This document shows, piece after piece, positions 8,237 to 16,663 of a stretch of DNA of 64,000 nucleotides (within the stretch, counting starts at the first letter, position 1; each line of letters begins with the position of its first letter). A program made the translations under genes and the position numbers. The notes under the pieces were generated by a model, which saw only the letters and a program-made list of their open reading frames with translations, was not told where the DNA came from and searched no databases. This DNA comes from Burkholderia cenocepacia (GTDB lineage Bacteria; Pseudomonadota; Gammaproteobacteria; Burkholderiales; Burkholderiaceae). The stretch covers positions 1 to 64,000 of the forward strand of contig NZ_CP060042.1 of the NCBI RefSeq assembly GCF_014211915.1, written 5' to 3'.

Positions 8237-9067
8237 ATGAAAGTCCTCAGGCGCCCGCATGGCGTGCGGCACTGTCGCACACGCACCACCGTCGTCGCGA
8301 TCGGCACATTGGCGGCAACGCTCGCCACACGCTTCGCGTACTACTCGACGCACACGATGCGCAACGGCGGCAATGCCGACTTCTCATTAACAGCCGCGTC
8401 GTGGAGCCTCGCATACATCAGAATGACAAACGCGAGGCTGTTCGGCGCGAACGTCGGCTTCGGCGCGATCGTGCCGTTCCTGAATCTGAACGGGCACGTG
8501 AACGTACCGACGCCCGCCGGAACGCTCGCAATGTCGGCCGATCCGACCAATATCGGCGATGCGGATTTCCAGCCGCTGATTCTCGCGTGGACTTTGCCTA
8601 ATCTGTTCGTCAACGTCGCACTCCAAGTGCAGGCGCCAACGGGAGCCTATCGGTCCACTCGACTTTTCAATCCTGGCGTCAACCACTGGACCTTCTCGCC
8701 GATCATCGGCGCAACGTACATCACCGACAGCGGATTCGAAATCTCGACCAGCATCGAGGTCGATCAGAACACGACGAACCGTGCAACGAACTATCGAAGC
8801 GGCACCGGGTTCCGCCAGGAATTCGCGCTCGGACAGCACATCGGCCCGTTCACCGCCGGCCTCGGCGGCTACATCGAGCGGCAACTGAGCAACGACCACG
8901 GCCCGAATGTCGACGGCAACCGCGCGCACGTGAACGCGCTGGGCCCCGCGATCAGCTATGTCGAACCGGGAAAGCCGGCGGTATGGCTGCACGTTTACAA
9001 GGAATTCGGTGCGCAAAACCACGCGCAGGGGTACCAAATCGCGCTGCGTGCCGCGCTGTCGTTCTGA
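8237..9067 (+). CDS. SphA/MetA-pathway-like outer-membrane protein, N-terminus altered
   Basis: A 276-residue protein of the family annotated as SphA or phenol meta-pathway transporter (COG4313-like): FAYYSTHTMRNGG, LAYIRMTNARLFGANVGFG, NVALQVQAPTGAY, NHWTFSPIIGATYITDSGFEISTS, FRQEFALGQHIGPFTAGLGGY, AVWLHVYKEFGAQN. These amphipathic strands indicate an outer-membrane beta-barrel used for uptake of hydrophobic or aromatic compounds. The usual signal peptide followed by a VYDFGAGMLPP-like segment is missing: the frame begins with a basic stretch (MKVLRRPHGVRHCRTRTT) and enters the barrel after ~30 residues. Export may be impaired. It is followed 22 bases later by an MFS gene. Confidence 0.7.
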   Translation: MKVLRRPHGVRHCRTRTTVVAIGTLAATLATRFAYYSTHTMRNGGNADFSLTAASWSLAYIRMTNARLFGANVGFGAIVPFLNLNGHVNVPTPAGTLAMSADPTNIGDADFQPLILAWTLPNLFVNVALQVQAPTGAYRSTRLFNPGVNHWTFSPIIGATYITDSGFEISTSIEVDQNTTNRATNYRSGTGFRQEFALGQHIGPFTAGLGGYIERQLSNDHGPNVDGNRAHVNALGPAISYVEPGKPAVWLHVYKEFGAQNHAQGYQIALRAALSF

Positions 9068-9089
9068 TGTTCTGATTCGGGAGCAGTCG

Positions 9090-10319
9090 ATGAATCCGCT
9101 TTCTTCCACGCATACCGCGCCATATTCACGTGCCGCTAGGCAAGCCGGCGCCAGCCAGGGTGCTGTGCTGCTGCTCGGCAGCAGTCTCACCGTAATGGGC
9201 GCAGTCATGATCGCGCCGATCCTGCCGAAACTCGCGGCGGACTTCGTGCCAGCCAACCCGCGCCTCGCCGCACTCGTGCCGCTCGTCGCGACGGGCCCCG
9301 CCCTTGCGATCGCGCTGTGCGCGCCGCTCGCCGGCTGGCTTGCCGATCGCGTCGGACGCAAGATGCTGCTTTTGCTAGCAACGCTCGTGTACGGGCTGGT
9401 CGGCGCTGCGCCGGCATGGCTCGACAGTTTCACCGCGATCCTCGTCTGCCGGTTCGCGCTCGGCGCCGCGGAAGCGTGCGTGATGACGTGCTGCACGACG
9501 TTAATCGGCGACTACTGGCACGGTGAACAACGGGTGCGCTACGTGAACCGGCAGGTCGTCACGATCGGTGTCGTCGGCACGATTTTTTTCGTGCTCGGCG
9601 GCGCGGCCGGCGAGCACGCATGGCGCTATCCGTTCTATCTTTACCTGCTGCCGATCCTGCTCATACCTGCGATTGCCGCCCTGCTGTGGGAGCCGCTGCG
9701 TCATGGTCGGCCCGCCGAGCCGGGCGACGGCGGCACGCCGCTGTCCGGCGGCAAGCTCGCGTCGACGCTCGCCATTGGCTATCTGCTGATCTGCGTCGGA
9801 ATGGTCAGTTCCTTCGTGGTCCCGGTGCAGATGCCGCAGCTGATGATCGACATCGGGCAGCACTCGTCGACGATGATCGGTGCGGTCTCGGGTATCGGTT
9901 TGCTTTCGACGCTGGCCGGCTCCATCGCATGGCCATGGTTGCGCGACTCGCTCGGCCGGCGCTTCGTCAATGTCGCGCTCCTTGTGCTGCTTGCGGTGGG
10001 TCTGTATCTGCTTGCGAGCGCCAATACGGTGCCGGCCATCGTCGTGGCGGTCGTGATTCACGGCTTCGGCGGCGGCATGCTGGTCCCAAACGCAATCCTG
10101 CCGCTGATGCGCAGGCTATCGCTCGCGATTCGTGGCCGCGCCCTGGGCGGTTTCACAGCCGCGCTCTATTTGGGCCAGTTCCTCAGCCCGTTGGTCGTGC
10201 TCGGATGTGCACAGGCGTTCGGCGGACTGCGTCCCGCAATCGTCTCCATCGCGTCCGGTACAGCCGCCACGGCACTGCTGTGGTTGCTGCCGGCATTTCG
10301 TAGCCGCGGCGACGATTGA
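9090..10319 (+). CDS. MFS transporter
   Basis: A 409-residue inner-membrane transporter with twelve hydrophobic segments. The first half has the MFS signature loop GWLADRVGRKMLL between helices 2 and 3 (about residues 80-95) and an N-terminal PILPKLAADF motif typical of drug:proton or metabolite permeases; the second half has RDSLGRRFVNVALL. The ATG at 9090 is preceded by CGGGAGCAG and fits the hydrophobic start. It lies between the SphA-like porin and the amidase in the same direction and most likely moves the cluster's substrate or product across the inner membrane. Confidence 0.85.
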   Translation: MNPLSSTHTAPYSRAARQAGASQGAVLLLGSSLTVMGAVMIAPILPKLAADFVPANPRLAALVPLVATGPALAIALCAPLAGWLADRVGRKMLLLLATLVYGLVGAAPAWLDSFTAILVCRFALGAAEACVMTCCTTLIGDYWHGEQRVRYVNRQVVTIGVVGTIFFVLGGAAGEHAWRYPFYLYLLPILLIPAIAALLWEPLRHGRPAEPGDGGTPLSGGKLASTLAIGYLLICVGMVSSFVVPVQMPQLMIDIGQHSSTMIGAVSGIGLLSTLAGSIAWPWLRDSLGRRFVNVALLVLLAVGLYLLASANTVPAIVVAVVIHGFGGGMLVPNAILPLMRRLSLAIRGRALGGFTAALYLGQFLSPLVVLGCAQAFGGLRPAIVSIASGTAATALLWLLPAFRSRGDD

Positions 10320-10355
10320 TCCACTCCCATTGTCTTGTTCTCGAACGATAGACCT

Positions 10356-11800
10356 ATGAAAGATTTCCAAACGCTCATCGCCACGCATGATGGCATCGCG
10401 CTCGCGGCGCTCGTTCGCGAGAAAGAAGTAACGCCGACGGAACTGCTGGACGCCGTCCTCGCCAGTCTCGACGCGATCAACCCCTCGCTGAATGCCGTCG
10501 CAGAGCGCCTCGACGAAACGGCCAGACTAGCCGCATCGACCATCACTGGCCACGAGAGCGTACTCGCCGGTGTCCCGACACTCATCAAGGACCTTTTCAT
10601 GCCGGTGCGCGGCGCACGCATGGCGAACGGATCGTTCCTGTTCGGCGACTACCGGCCCGACTTCGACGGCGAACTCGTGGGGCGCCTACGGCGCGCGGGC
10701 ATACCGATCGCTGGAACCTCGCTGTCGCCCGAACTGGGCACGTCGTTTTGCACCTCCTCAGCGCGTTTCGGCGTCACACGCAATCCGTGGAATCCGCATG
10801 TGAGCGCCGGCGGATCGAGCGGCGCCGCGGCAGCGCTTGTCGCCGCGCGCGTGCTGCCGTTCGCGCACGGCAACGACGGCGGTGGCTCGCTGAGGGTGCC
10901 CGCGTCCTGCTGCGGCGTGTTCGGATTGAAGCCGACACGCGGCCGAACGCCGAATGGCCCGATGATCGGCGAAGGATGGGCCGGCATGGCCATCAACCAC
11001 GCGATCACGCGCTCGGTTCGCGACAGCGCCGCCCTGCTGGACCTGACCGCGGGTGCCGATACCGGCGCGCCCTATGCGGCGCCATGCCAACCGGAGACGT
11101 TTCTCGCGGCCACGCAGCGCGATCCGCGGCCGCTAAAAATCGCCGTGATCGAGCAAGCGCCACCGTGGCCGCTTCATCCGGCCTGCCGACCCGCACTCGC
11201 ACATACCGTCGCGTTGCTGCGCTCGCTCGGACACCACGTCGAGCCGCTCGATAGTCCGGTCGATTCGGAGGCGTTCTATGACCGTGTATTCACGATCATC
11301 GGCGCACAAACGCGTGCGCTGGTCGACATGATAGGCAACCAGCGCGGACTTCCGGTGCGCGACGGCGAAATCGAGGCCCGCACCCGTATCATCCTGCGGG
11401 AGAAAGGCAATGCAAGCGGCGCCGAATACGCGAGCGCCGTCGACTGGATCCATGCATTGGGCCGGACGTTCGGCCGGTTGATGGAGCGCTACGACGTGCT
11501 GCTAACGCCGACGCTCGCAATGCCGCCGCTTGCGCCGGCCGAACTTGCGACCGCGGACGACACGCAGTCGTTGAGCGAAGTCATCGATCGCGCGCATCGG
11601 TTTTCTCCGTTCACGGCATGGTTCAACGCGACCGGTCAGCCCGCGATGTCGGTGCCGCTTTACTGGGACGAGCAAGGCCTGCCGATCGGCAGCCATTTCG
11701 CGGGGCGTTCGGCGCAGAGTCGCTGCTGTTCTCGCTCGCCGCGCAGCTTGAGCGCGCTGCACCGTGGGCGGATCGGATCCCCCGCTTTGCGTTTGACTGA
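10356..11800 (+). pseudogene. Amidase-signature enzyme with a C-terminal frameshift
   Basis: An amidase-signature (AS) hydrolase cleaving a carboxamide. The Ser-cisSer-Lys triad region is visible: Lys in PTLIKDLF, and the serine motif SAGGSSGAAAALVAARVLPFAHGNDGGGSLRVPASCCG. The frame from 10356 stays in phase to about 11707, then a T appears to be missing in CGTTCGGC: the +1 frame continues FGAESLLFSLAAQLERAAPWADRIPRF to a stop at 11800, the usual ending. As written, the sequence instead runs out of phase to 11834 with an unrelated tail. The catalytic core is intact, so partial activity is possible; the indel may also be an assembly error. Confidence 0.8.
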
Positions 11801-11883
11801 CGGTCCGGTGAACTTCCTGGCTGCAGGCGACTGAGTGCACGGGCGCGTTTGGCGAGCCGAGCGCAGGGCACCATGCGCGTCCG

Positions 11884-12756
11884 TCAGGCGTCGCGCCGGA
11901 CCATCGCCGCCGGCATGACCGGGTTGCGCAACACGCCGAGCCGCTCGATCTCGACTTCGCAGACGTCTCCGGCTTTCATCCAGAGCTGCGGTTCGCGCGC
12001 CATCCCGATACCGGCAGGCGTGCCCGTGACGATCACATCGCCGGCCTGCAGCGTCATCACGTCACTCAGCAGCACGACCAGCGTCTCGACATCGAAGATC
12101 ATGTCCGACGTCGACGCCTCCTGCACGACCGCCCCGTTCAGGCGCGTCTGGATCTTCAGCCCCTTGCAGCCGCGCGGCAGTTCGTCGGCCGTGACGAACC
12201 ACGGCCCGAATGCCCCCGTCCCGTCGAAGTTCTTACCCATCGTCCATTGCGGCGTGCGGAACTGGTAATCACGCAGCGTGGCGTCGTTGAAAATCGAATA
12301 GCCGGCGACGTGATCGAGCGCCCGCTCGCGCGCTATGCTGCGTCCGCCCTTGCCGATCACCGCCACTAGTTCGCCCTCGTAGTCGAGTTGGGACGATTGC
12401 GCCGGCAGCGCGATCGGGTCGCCATGGCCGATCAGGCTCGACGCAAACCGCGCGAATACGGTCGGATAGGCCTGCTTCGCAAACCCGGTCTCGGTCGAGT
12501 GGTCGAGGTAGTTCAATCCGACACAGACGATCTTGCCTGACCGTCCGAACGGCGGCAGCAAGCGCACCGCCTCGAGATCGACCGGCGCGCCGCGCGCGAG
12601 AAGCGCGCCCACTTCGGCAAGATCAGCGCCGTGCGCCAGCAGCGCATCCAGATCGCCCGGATAGGCGGTGTCCTCGGCGGTCAGCCCGAACCATCGCCCG
12701 CCGTGCTCCACCGCGATGCCGCGGTGCCCATCCTTTTTATAGACTGCAAATCGCAT
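11884..12756 (-). CDS. Fumarylacetoacetate hydrolase (FAH) family protein
   Basis: A 290-residue protein. The N-terminal ~70 residues form the small domain; the FAH catalytic domain follows: KIVCVGLNYLDHSTE, YEGELVAVIGKGGRSI with metal-binding Glu residues, and GYSIFNDATLRDYQ with the metal-binding Asp, ending VIVTGTPAGIG. Enzymes of this group act as 2-keto-4-pentenoate hydratases, decarboxylases or acylpyruvate hydrolases at the end of aromatic or keto-acid catabolism. It is convergent with the amidase gene and separated from it by about 80 bases, so it probably belongs to the same pathway but has its own promoter. Confidence 0.88.
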   Translation of the reverse strand: MRFAVYKKDGHRGIAVEHGGRWFGLTAEDTAYPGDLDALLAHGADLAEVGALLARGAPVDLEAVRLLPPFGRSGKIVCVGLNYLDHSTETGFAKQAYPTVFARFASSLIGHGDPIALPAQSSQLDYEGELVAVIGKGGRSIARERALDHVAGYSIFNDATLRDYQFRTPQWTMGKNFDGTGAFGPWFVTADELPRGCKGLKIQTRLNGAVVQEASTSDMIFDVETLVVLLSDVMTLQAGDVIVTGTPAGIGMAREPQLWMKAGDVCEVEIERLGVLRNPVMPAAMVRRDA

Positions 12757-12900
12757 CGCACACTCCTTGCTCGCCGTCCATGAAGTCGCCGACTACGCCT
12801 TCAATGTCCTGTTGGAGCACCGCTGGAGGCAGCGGTAGCCCCTCCTTCATCACGTTTCCGTCGCCCATGTACTGCTAGCGCGCGTACATCCAAACAGCCA

Positions 12901-13671
12901 TCATTTGCGCACGGCCATCACCCCCGCATCCACATTCCAGATGGCACCGGTTACCCACGAGGTCTTGTCTGAAAGAAGGAAGACGATCGTGTTTGCAACG
13001 TCTTCGGGCGTACCGACGCGTCCGAGCGGATGAAACGACTCGAGCGCTTTCATCGCACCGGCAATGTCTTCCTTCGCCATGAAGCCTTCATAAATCGACG
13101 TCTGTACGATCGCCGGCGAGACAGCATTCACTCGGATACCCGCATCGGCGAGTTCAATCGCGAGATTGCGCGTGAGCGCGTGCAGACCTGCTTTTGCCAT
13201 GGAATACGCCGATGCCGCGGAGTCGCCCAGCGCTGCCTGGGCTCCGATCGACCCGACGTTCACGATAGCGCCTTGGAGCTTCGCAGCGAGCATGTTCCTG
13301 ACCACGTCCCGCGTAATGAAGAAAGTGGCACGATTGAGCGACAGGTACATGTCGTAATCAGATTCTTCGTGGTCGATGAAGGCCTTCGGAGCAAAGATGC
13401 CCGCGGAATTCACCAGAAGCGAAATATCTTTGTGATTCGCGTTGATCTCCGAGCGAATGGCGTTCATGCCTTCCTCTGTCATGAGGTTCGCCGCAATCAC
13501 GGAGACCGGACCGAGCCCGCTCAGTTCGGCACGGACCGCTTCAGCTTTGTCTTTCCTGTTTCCCGTCAAGACGACGCTACCGCCGCTTTTCAGCACTTGT
13601 TTGGCCGTTGCGAGCCCGATACCGCTGGTGCCACCGACGACAAGAAGTTTCTTACCGGAAAAATCGTTCAT
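12901..13671 (-). CDS. Short-chain dehydrogenase/reductase (SDR)
   Basis: A 256-residue classical SDR. The NAD(P)-binding motif is VVGGTSGIGLATAK (residues about 10-23), followed by an NSAG motif (LLVNSAGIF), the catalytic Ser region (VGSIGAQAAL) and YSMAK with the active Tyr and Lys; the C-terminus GAIWNVDAG fits the family. An Arg/Asn pair after the second strand (TGNRKDK) suggests NADP preference. It lies downstream of the OsmC gene in the same direction (about 145 bases apart), so it may be part of the same TetR-controlled stress response. The substrate is unknown. Confidence 0.88.
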   Translation of the reverse strand: MNDFSGKKLLVVGGTSGIGLATAKQVLKSGGSVVLTGNRKDKAEAVRAELSGLGPVSVIAANLMTEEGMNAIRSEINANHKDISLLVNSAGIFAPKAFIDHEESDYDMYLSLNRATFFITRDVVRNMLAAKLQGAIVNVGSIGAQAALGDSAASAYSMAKAGLHALTRNLAIELADAGIRVNAVSPAIVQTSIYEGFMAKEDIAGAMKALESFHPLGRVGTPEDVANTIVFLLSDKTSWVTGAIWNVDAGVMAVRK

Positions 13672-13816
13672 TTTGGCTTCCTTAATTTAAATGTCTGGAT
13701 CAGTTCCGCATGCGCGGCCGCGCCAACGCGGACATTACTCGTCTTGCCGCGTCCATGAATCAGCTCGCCTCGCGGAGAACGCAGAACGCGGCCGGTTTCG
13801 CAAGCACCTCCGCTGG

Positions 13817-14371
13817 TTAGCCTTCGCGGACTTCGAGAGTCGAGACCATGCGGATCGCCTTCGAGAAATTCGCGAGGTTGACCGAAGTTTTCGTCACGAC
13901 CCGGTGCAACTCCTCGACACGCTCGCGCGAAGCGTCCGTGTGCAGGCGAACGACATAGCTCACTTCGTCGTATCCCGGGTTCACGCTCTCGTCGAGCCCG
14001 AGGAAACCGCGCAAGTCCAGCTCACCATCGGTCTCGATTTCCAGACTGTGGACAGTGATCCCCATCGCGGCGGCGTTGACCACGTATCCGACCGTCAAAC
14101 AAGCGTTGAGCGCGGCCATGAGCAGCTCTTGCGGATTAGGCGCGCTATTCATGCCCAAAAGCTGGGTGGGTTCGTCCGCTGCGATTTCGAAATGCCGCTG
14201 GTGAGTCACCCCGCCCAGCTCATAGTGGCTGACAGTCGCCACGGAACGCGTCTGGTGTTCCCATTTCGTCTTGACGTTGAAGCGCGCGTTTCGCTTCGTG
14301 GGGTCCGTGGCGACTTCTTGCGCGAATTGCTGCAAAGCCGGCACATCGATTCCGTTCGGGTGGGTAGTCAT
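13817..14371 (-). CDS. OsmC-family protein
   Basis: A 184-residue OsmC/Ohr-fold protein, a group of thiol peroxidases that reduce organic hydroperoxides. The first active-site region is present (MAALNACLTVGYVVNAAAMG, one Cys), with the typical upstream NPQELLMAA motif. The second conserved Cys expected in the C-terminal half is not seen: the corresponding segment reads HRVVTKTSVNLANF. This places it among single-cysteine OsmC-like proteins whose chemistry is less certain. An 18-bp palindrome that recurs twice in this cluster lies 58 bases upstream of its start, so it is probably repressed by the TetR protein encoded next door and divergently. Confidence 0.85.
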   Translation of the reverse strand: MTTHPNGIDVPALQQFAQEVATDPTKRNARFNVKTKWEHQTRSVATVSHYELGGVTHQRHFEIAADEPTQLLGMNSAPNPQELLMAALNACLTVGYVVNAAAMGITVHSLEIETDGELDLRGFLGLDESVNPGYDEVSYVVRLHTDASRERVEELHRVVTKTSVNLANFSKAIRMVSTLEVREG

Positions 14372-14428
14372 CTGCTGGTCCTCCTAGGAGCGCTCTCGCG
14401 CAGGGAAAAGTTCAAACACGCGGCAAGC

Positions 14429-14446
14429 CTACCATCTAGTTGGTAG
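14429..14446. promoter_or_regulatory. TetR operator, copy 1 (OsmC side)
   Basis: CTACCATCTAGTTGGTAG is an imperfect 18-bp palindrome upstream of the OsmC gene. It matches the consensus CTACCAACTAGTTGGTAG formed with copies at 14650 and 15386. Its place before a minus-strand gene in the same cluster as a TetR regulator makes it a probable operator. Confidence 0.8.
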
Positions 14447-14641
14447 CTTCACAAGGGCATTTCTCGTCCTTGTAGTCGTGACGCTCCTTCGAGATTGATC
14501 GGACGAATTTGCCGCGCTGCCCGCTCAATGAAAAAATGCACGAGGTCGGTTAGTGCAATTGGGGACACGTTCCTCTACCATCTGCTTGCGGGGCGTCCCT
14601 GCAAGGTTGGCCCGCTGCGAAGACGAGATGCGCCGTCATGC

Positions 14642-14670
14642 TTGACAAAAAACCAACTAGTAGGTAGACT
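14642..14670 (+). promoter_or_regulatory. tetR promoter with embedded operator, copy 2
   Basis: TTGACA (14642-14647) and TAGACT (14665-14670) are separated by 17 bases, a near-consensus sigma-70 promoter. The spacer is filled by operator copy 2, AAACCAACTAGTAGGTAG (14650-14667), so repressor binding would block polymerase directly. This supports negative autoregulation of the TetR gene. Confidence 0.8.
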
Positions 14671-14729
14671 CCGCTTGCAGTGATTCGCTGGGTTCGTTCA
14701 ATTGAAGATGGCAGTGTGCCGGAGGATGC

Positions 14730-15293
14730 ATGGCAGTAGGTACGCGCGACGCGTTGGTTCAAGCTGCAGAAGGCCTGATGCGCTCGAGGGGTTATGCCGC
14801 CTTCAGTTATGCGGATCTGGCCGAAACCGTTGGCATCCGGAAGGCAAGCATTCACCATCACTTCCCGACGAAGGAAGATCTGGGCGTTGCGATTGTGGAA
14901 GCCTATGTCGCGAGAGTGGTGGAAGCGTTCGAGCGAATCGACCGCGAGAATGAGGACTTCTGGGGCCGCTTGAACGGATTTTTCGATACCTTTCGCGCCA
15001 GCAGTGATGGAAGCCTGCTCCCGCTCTGCGGTGCGCTTGCCGCCGAGATGGCTGCTTTGCCGCCCGAACTGCAGAAGCTCACGCACCGGTTTTTCGAGCT
15101 GCAACTGCGCTGGCTGACCAGGGTCATCGACAAGGGCATCAGCGACGGTGAGATCCCCGCCGGTGTGGGGAGCTGCCAGAAGGCGTATCAGGTATTGAGC
15201 GTTCTAGAGGGAGCCAGCTTTGTCGAGTGGGCCATGAAGAACGGCGAAACGCTCGACCGCGGCATCATTCGACTCATCGTCTCCGCAGCATAA
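14730..15293 (+). CDS. TetR/AcrR-family repressor of the thiol-stress cluster
   Basis: A 187-residue TetR-type protein. Residues about 5-50 are the DNA-binding domain (RDALVQAAEGLMRSRGYAAFSYADLAETVGIRKASIHHHFPTKEDLGVAIVEAY); the remainder is an all-helical ligand domain with two conserved Cys (LPLCGALAAEM and GSCQKAY) that could sense thiol-reactive electrophiles. It is transcribed divergently from OsmC and upstream of the AhpD-like operon. Operator palindromes lie in all three promoter regions. In the thiosulfinate-tolerance clusters of onion pathogens the regulator is also a TetR protein (established knowledge); equivalence here is inferred. Confidence 0.88.
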   Translation: MAVGTRDALVQAAEGLMRSRGYAAFSYADLAETVGIRKASIHHHFPTKEDLGVAIVEAYVARVVEAFERIDRENEDFWGRLNGFFDTFRASSDGSLLPLCGALAAEMAALPPELQKLTHRFFELQLRWLTRVIDKGISDGEIPAGVGSCQKAYQVLSVLEGASFVEWAMKNGETLDRGIIRLIVSAA

Positions 15294-15385
15294 AAAGGGG
15301 ATCGCTTCCCCAAACGATTCATCGTTGCACCCAGCGCCAGAGCCGTTTTCCGCGTGAACATGGCTCTTTTATTTGAGTATTTACC

Positions 15386-15403
15386 CTACCAACTAGTTGG
15401 TTG
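15386..15403. promoter_or_regulatory. TetR operator, copy 3 (AhpD-like operon)
   Basis: CTACCAACTAGTTGGTTG, an 18-bp near-perfect palindrome, lies 16 bases before the start of the AhpD-like gene. It is the best match to the shared consensus and probably controls the operon that runs to the terminator at 19656. Confidence 0.8.
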
Positions 15404-15419
15404 TTATTTGGAGAAAACC

Positions 15420-15761
15420 ATGGAAAACTGGACTGAAACAATCGGCGCCGTCACCCGTCGCGTGCATGAACTCGCACGGTACACCCCGGACACGCTCAAA
15501 GGCGTTGGTTTGCTCGGTGCCGCCGGCGCCAAGACAAATCATCTCGACGCAAAGACGCGAGAGCTGATTGCGTTGGCAGTCGCTGTCACAACACGCTGCG
15601 ACGGCTGCATCGCTTTTCACGCGGCAGAAGCCAACAAGCTCGGTGTGACGAAGGAAGAAGTCGCAGAAGCACTTGGTGTCGCCATCAATCTCAATGCCGG
15701 CGCCGCTGTGGTCTATAGCACTCATGTGCTCGACGCGCTGGACCATCTCGGTCGCGAGTAA
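15420..15761 (+). CDS. AhpD-like carboxymuconolactone decarboxylase family protein
   Basis: A 113-residue alkylhydroperoxidase-D-type protein. The active-site signature is complete: a Glu, twelve residues on the first Cys, CDGC, and a His four residues later (RELIALAVAVTTRCDGCIAFHAAEA), the proton-relay arrangement of AhpD. Such proteins reduce peroxides or disulfides through the CxxC pair. I use the ATG at 15420, behind GGAGAAAACC, because the frame upstream of it contains the operator. It opens the operon AhpD-like, FrnE-like, alkene reductase, C-S lyase, tautomerase. Confidence 0.9.
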   Translation: MENWTETIGAVTRRVHELARYTPDTLKGVGLLGAAGAKTNHLDAKTRELIALAVAVTTRCDGCIAFHAAEANKLGVTKEEVAEALGVAINLNAGAAVVYSTHVLDALDHLGRE

Positions 15762-15830
15762 ATGTCCTACCCGGCGCTGCCGCTGCGAGCGGAGCGCCAC
15801 GAGGCAGCAATTTCTAGCTGAGGATGAAAC

Positions 15831-16511
15831 ATGAAGCGGGTCAATGTAGAAGTGTGGTCGGACTTTGTCTGCCCCTGGTGCTGGATCGCAAAACGACGCC
15901 TGGAAAAAGCGATAGAAGGCGTGACGCAGCACGTCGACGTGGTCGTGACACACAAGTCCTACCGTCTTGCGCGAGGCATGGTTCCGACTGGCTTTACAGA
16001 CGCGCTTTATGCCAAGTTCGGAAACCCGACAGCAGCGCAAAGAATGATGGATGCGGTGTGCTCGGCCGGAGCCCAGGAAGGTCTGAACTACCGATTCGAG
16101 ACCATGCGCTTTGGCGATACGAGCGACGCGCACCTACTCGTCAAAAGTGTCCAAACGTCCGAAGACAAACAACGGATGATCGAAGCGATCTACCGGGCCG
16201 CGACGACCGACGGGATTGACATCTTCGATAGAGCCGCGCTCATCGACCTTGCGAAGAGCATCGGCATTTCTGCTGCGTCGCTCTCCTTCGACGATCGCGA
16301 GATGGTGTCCGAAATCGCGCGAGATGAAGCAGAGGCAAATCGAATCGCAAATGGCGTTCCGCTGTTTGTCTTCAACAACCGAACGTACCTCTCGGGCGCA
16401 CGTGAAGTCGCCGTGTTCGAAAAAGCGTTGTTCGACTCCGCCGAGAACGTACCGGACGAAAGCGAAGACACCGGAGGCATGAGCTGCAGCATTGACGGGT
16501 GCGCTCACTAG
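15831..16511 (+). CDS. FrnE/DsbA-like thiol:disulfide oxidoreductase
   Basis: A 226-residue cytoplasmic protein of the DsbA-like thioredoxin-fold group (FrnE type). The CPWC active site sits at the N-terminus (VWSDFVCPWCWIAKRRL) and the conserved cis-Pro region near the C-terminus (ANGVPLFVFNNRTYLSGA). The end, GGMSCSIDGCAH, adds a second Cys pair that could bind metal or take part in disulfide exchange. No signal peptide is present. It would repair or form disulfides under oxidative or thiosulfinate stress. It follows the AhpD-like gene by 69 bases in the same direction. Confidence 0.88.
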   Translation: MKRVNVEVWSDFVCPWCWIAKRRLEKAIEGVTQHVDVVVTHKSYRLARGMVPTGFTDALYAKFGNPTAAQRMMDAVCSAGAQEGLNYRFETMRFGDTSDAHLLVKSVQTSEDKQRMIEAIYRAATTDGIDIFDRAALIDLAKSIGISAASLSFDDREMVSEIARDEAEANRIANGVPLFVFNNRTYLSGAREVAVFEKALFDSAENVPDESEDTGGMSCSIDGCAH

Positions 16512-16663
16512 GCAGGCAGCCCCCCATTCACAAGGTATCGATTCTTTCCGGACTGACCGAAATGCGCGTGAAGCAGATTCCCGGCTGTTAGATAGCCGTC
16601 CGTTTCATTTCGCATTTAACCCGACACTCACCAGCGCCCTGGCGCACCTACATTTTGAGCAAC

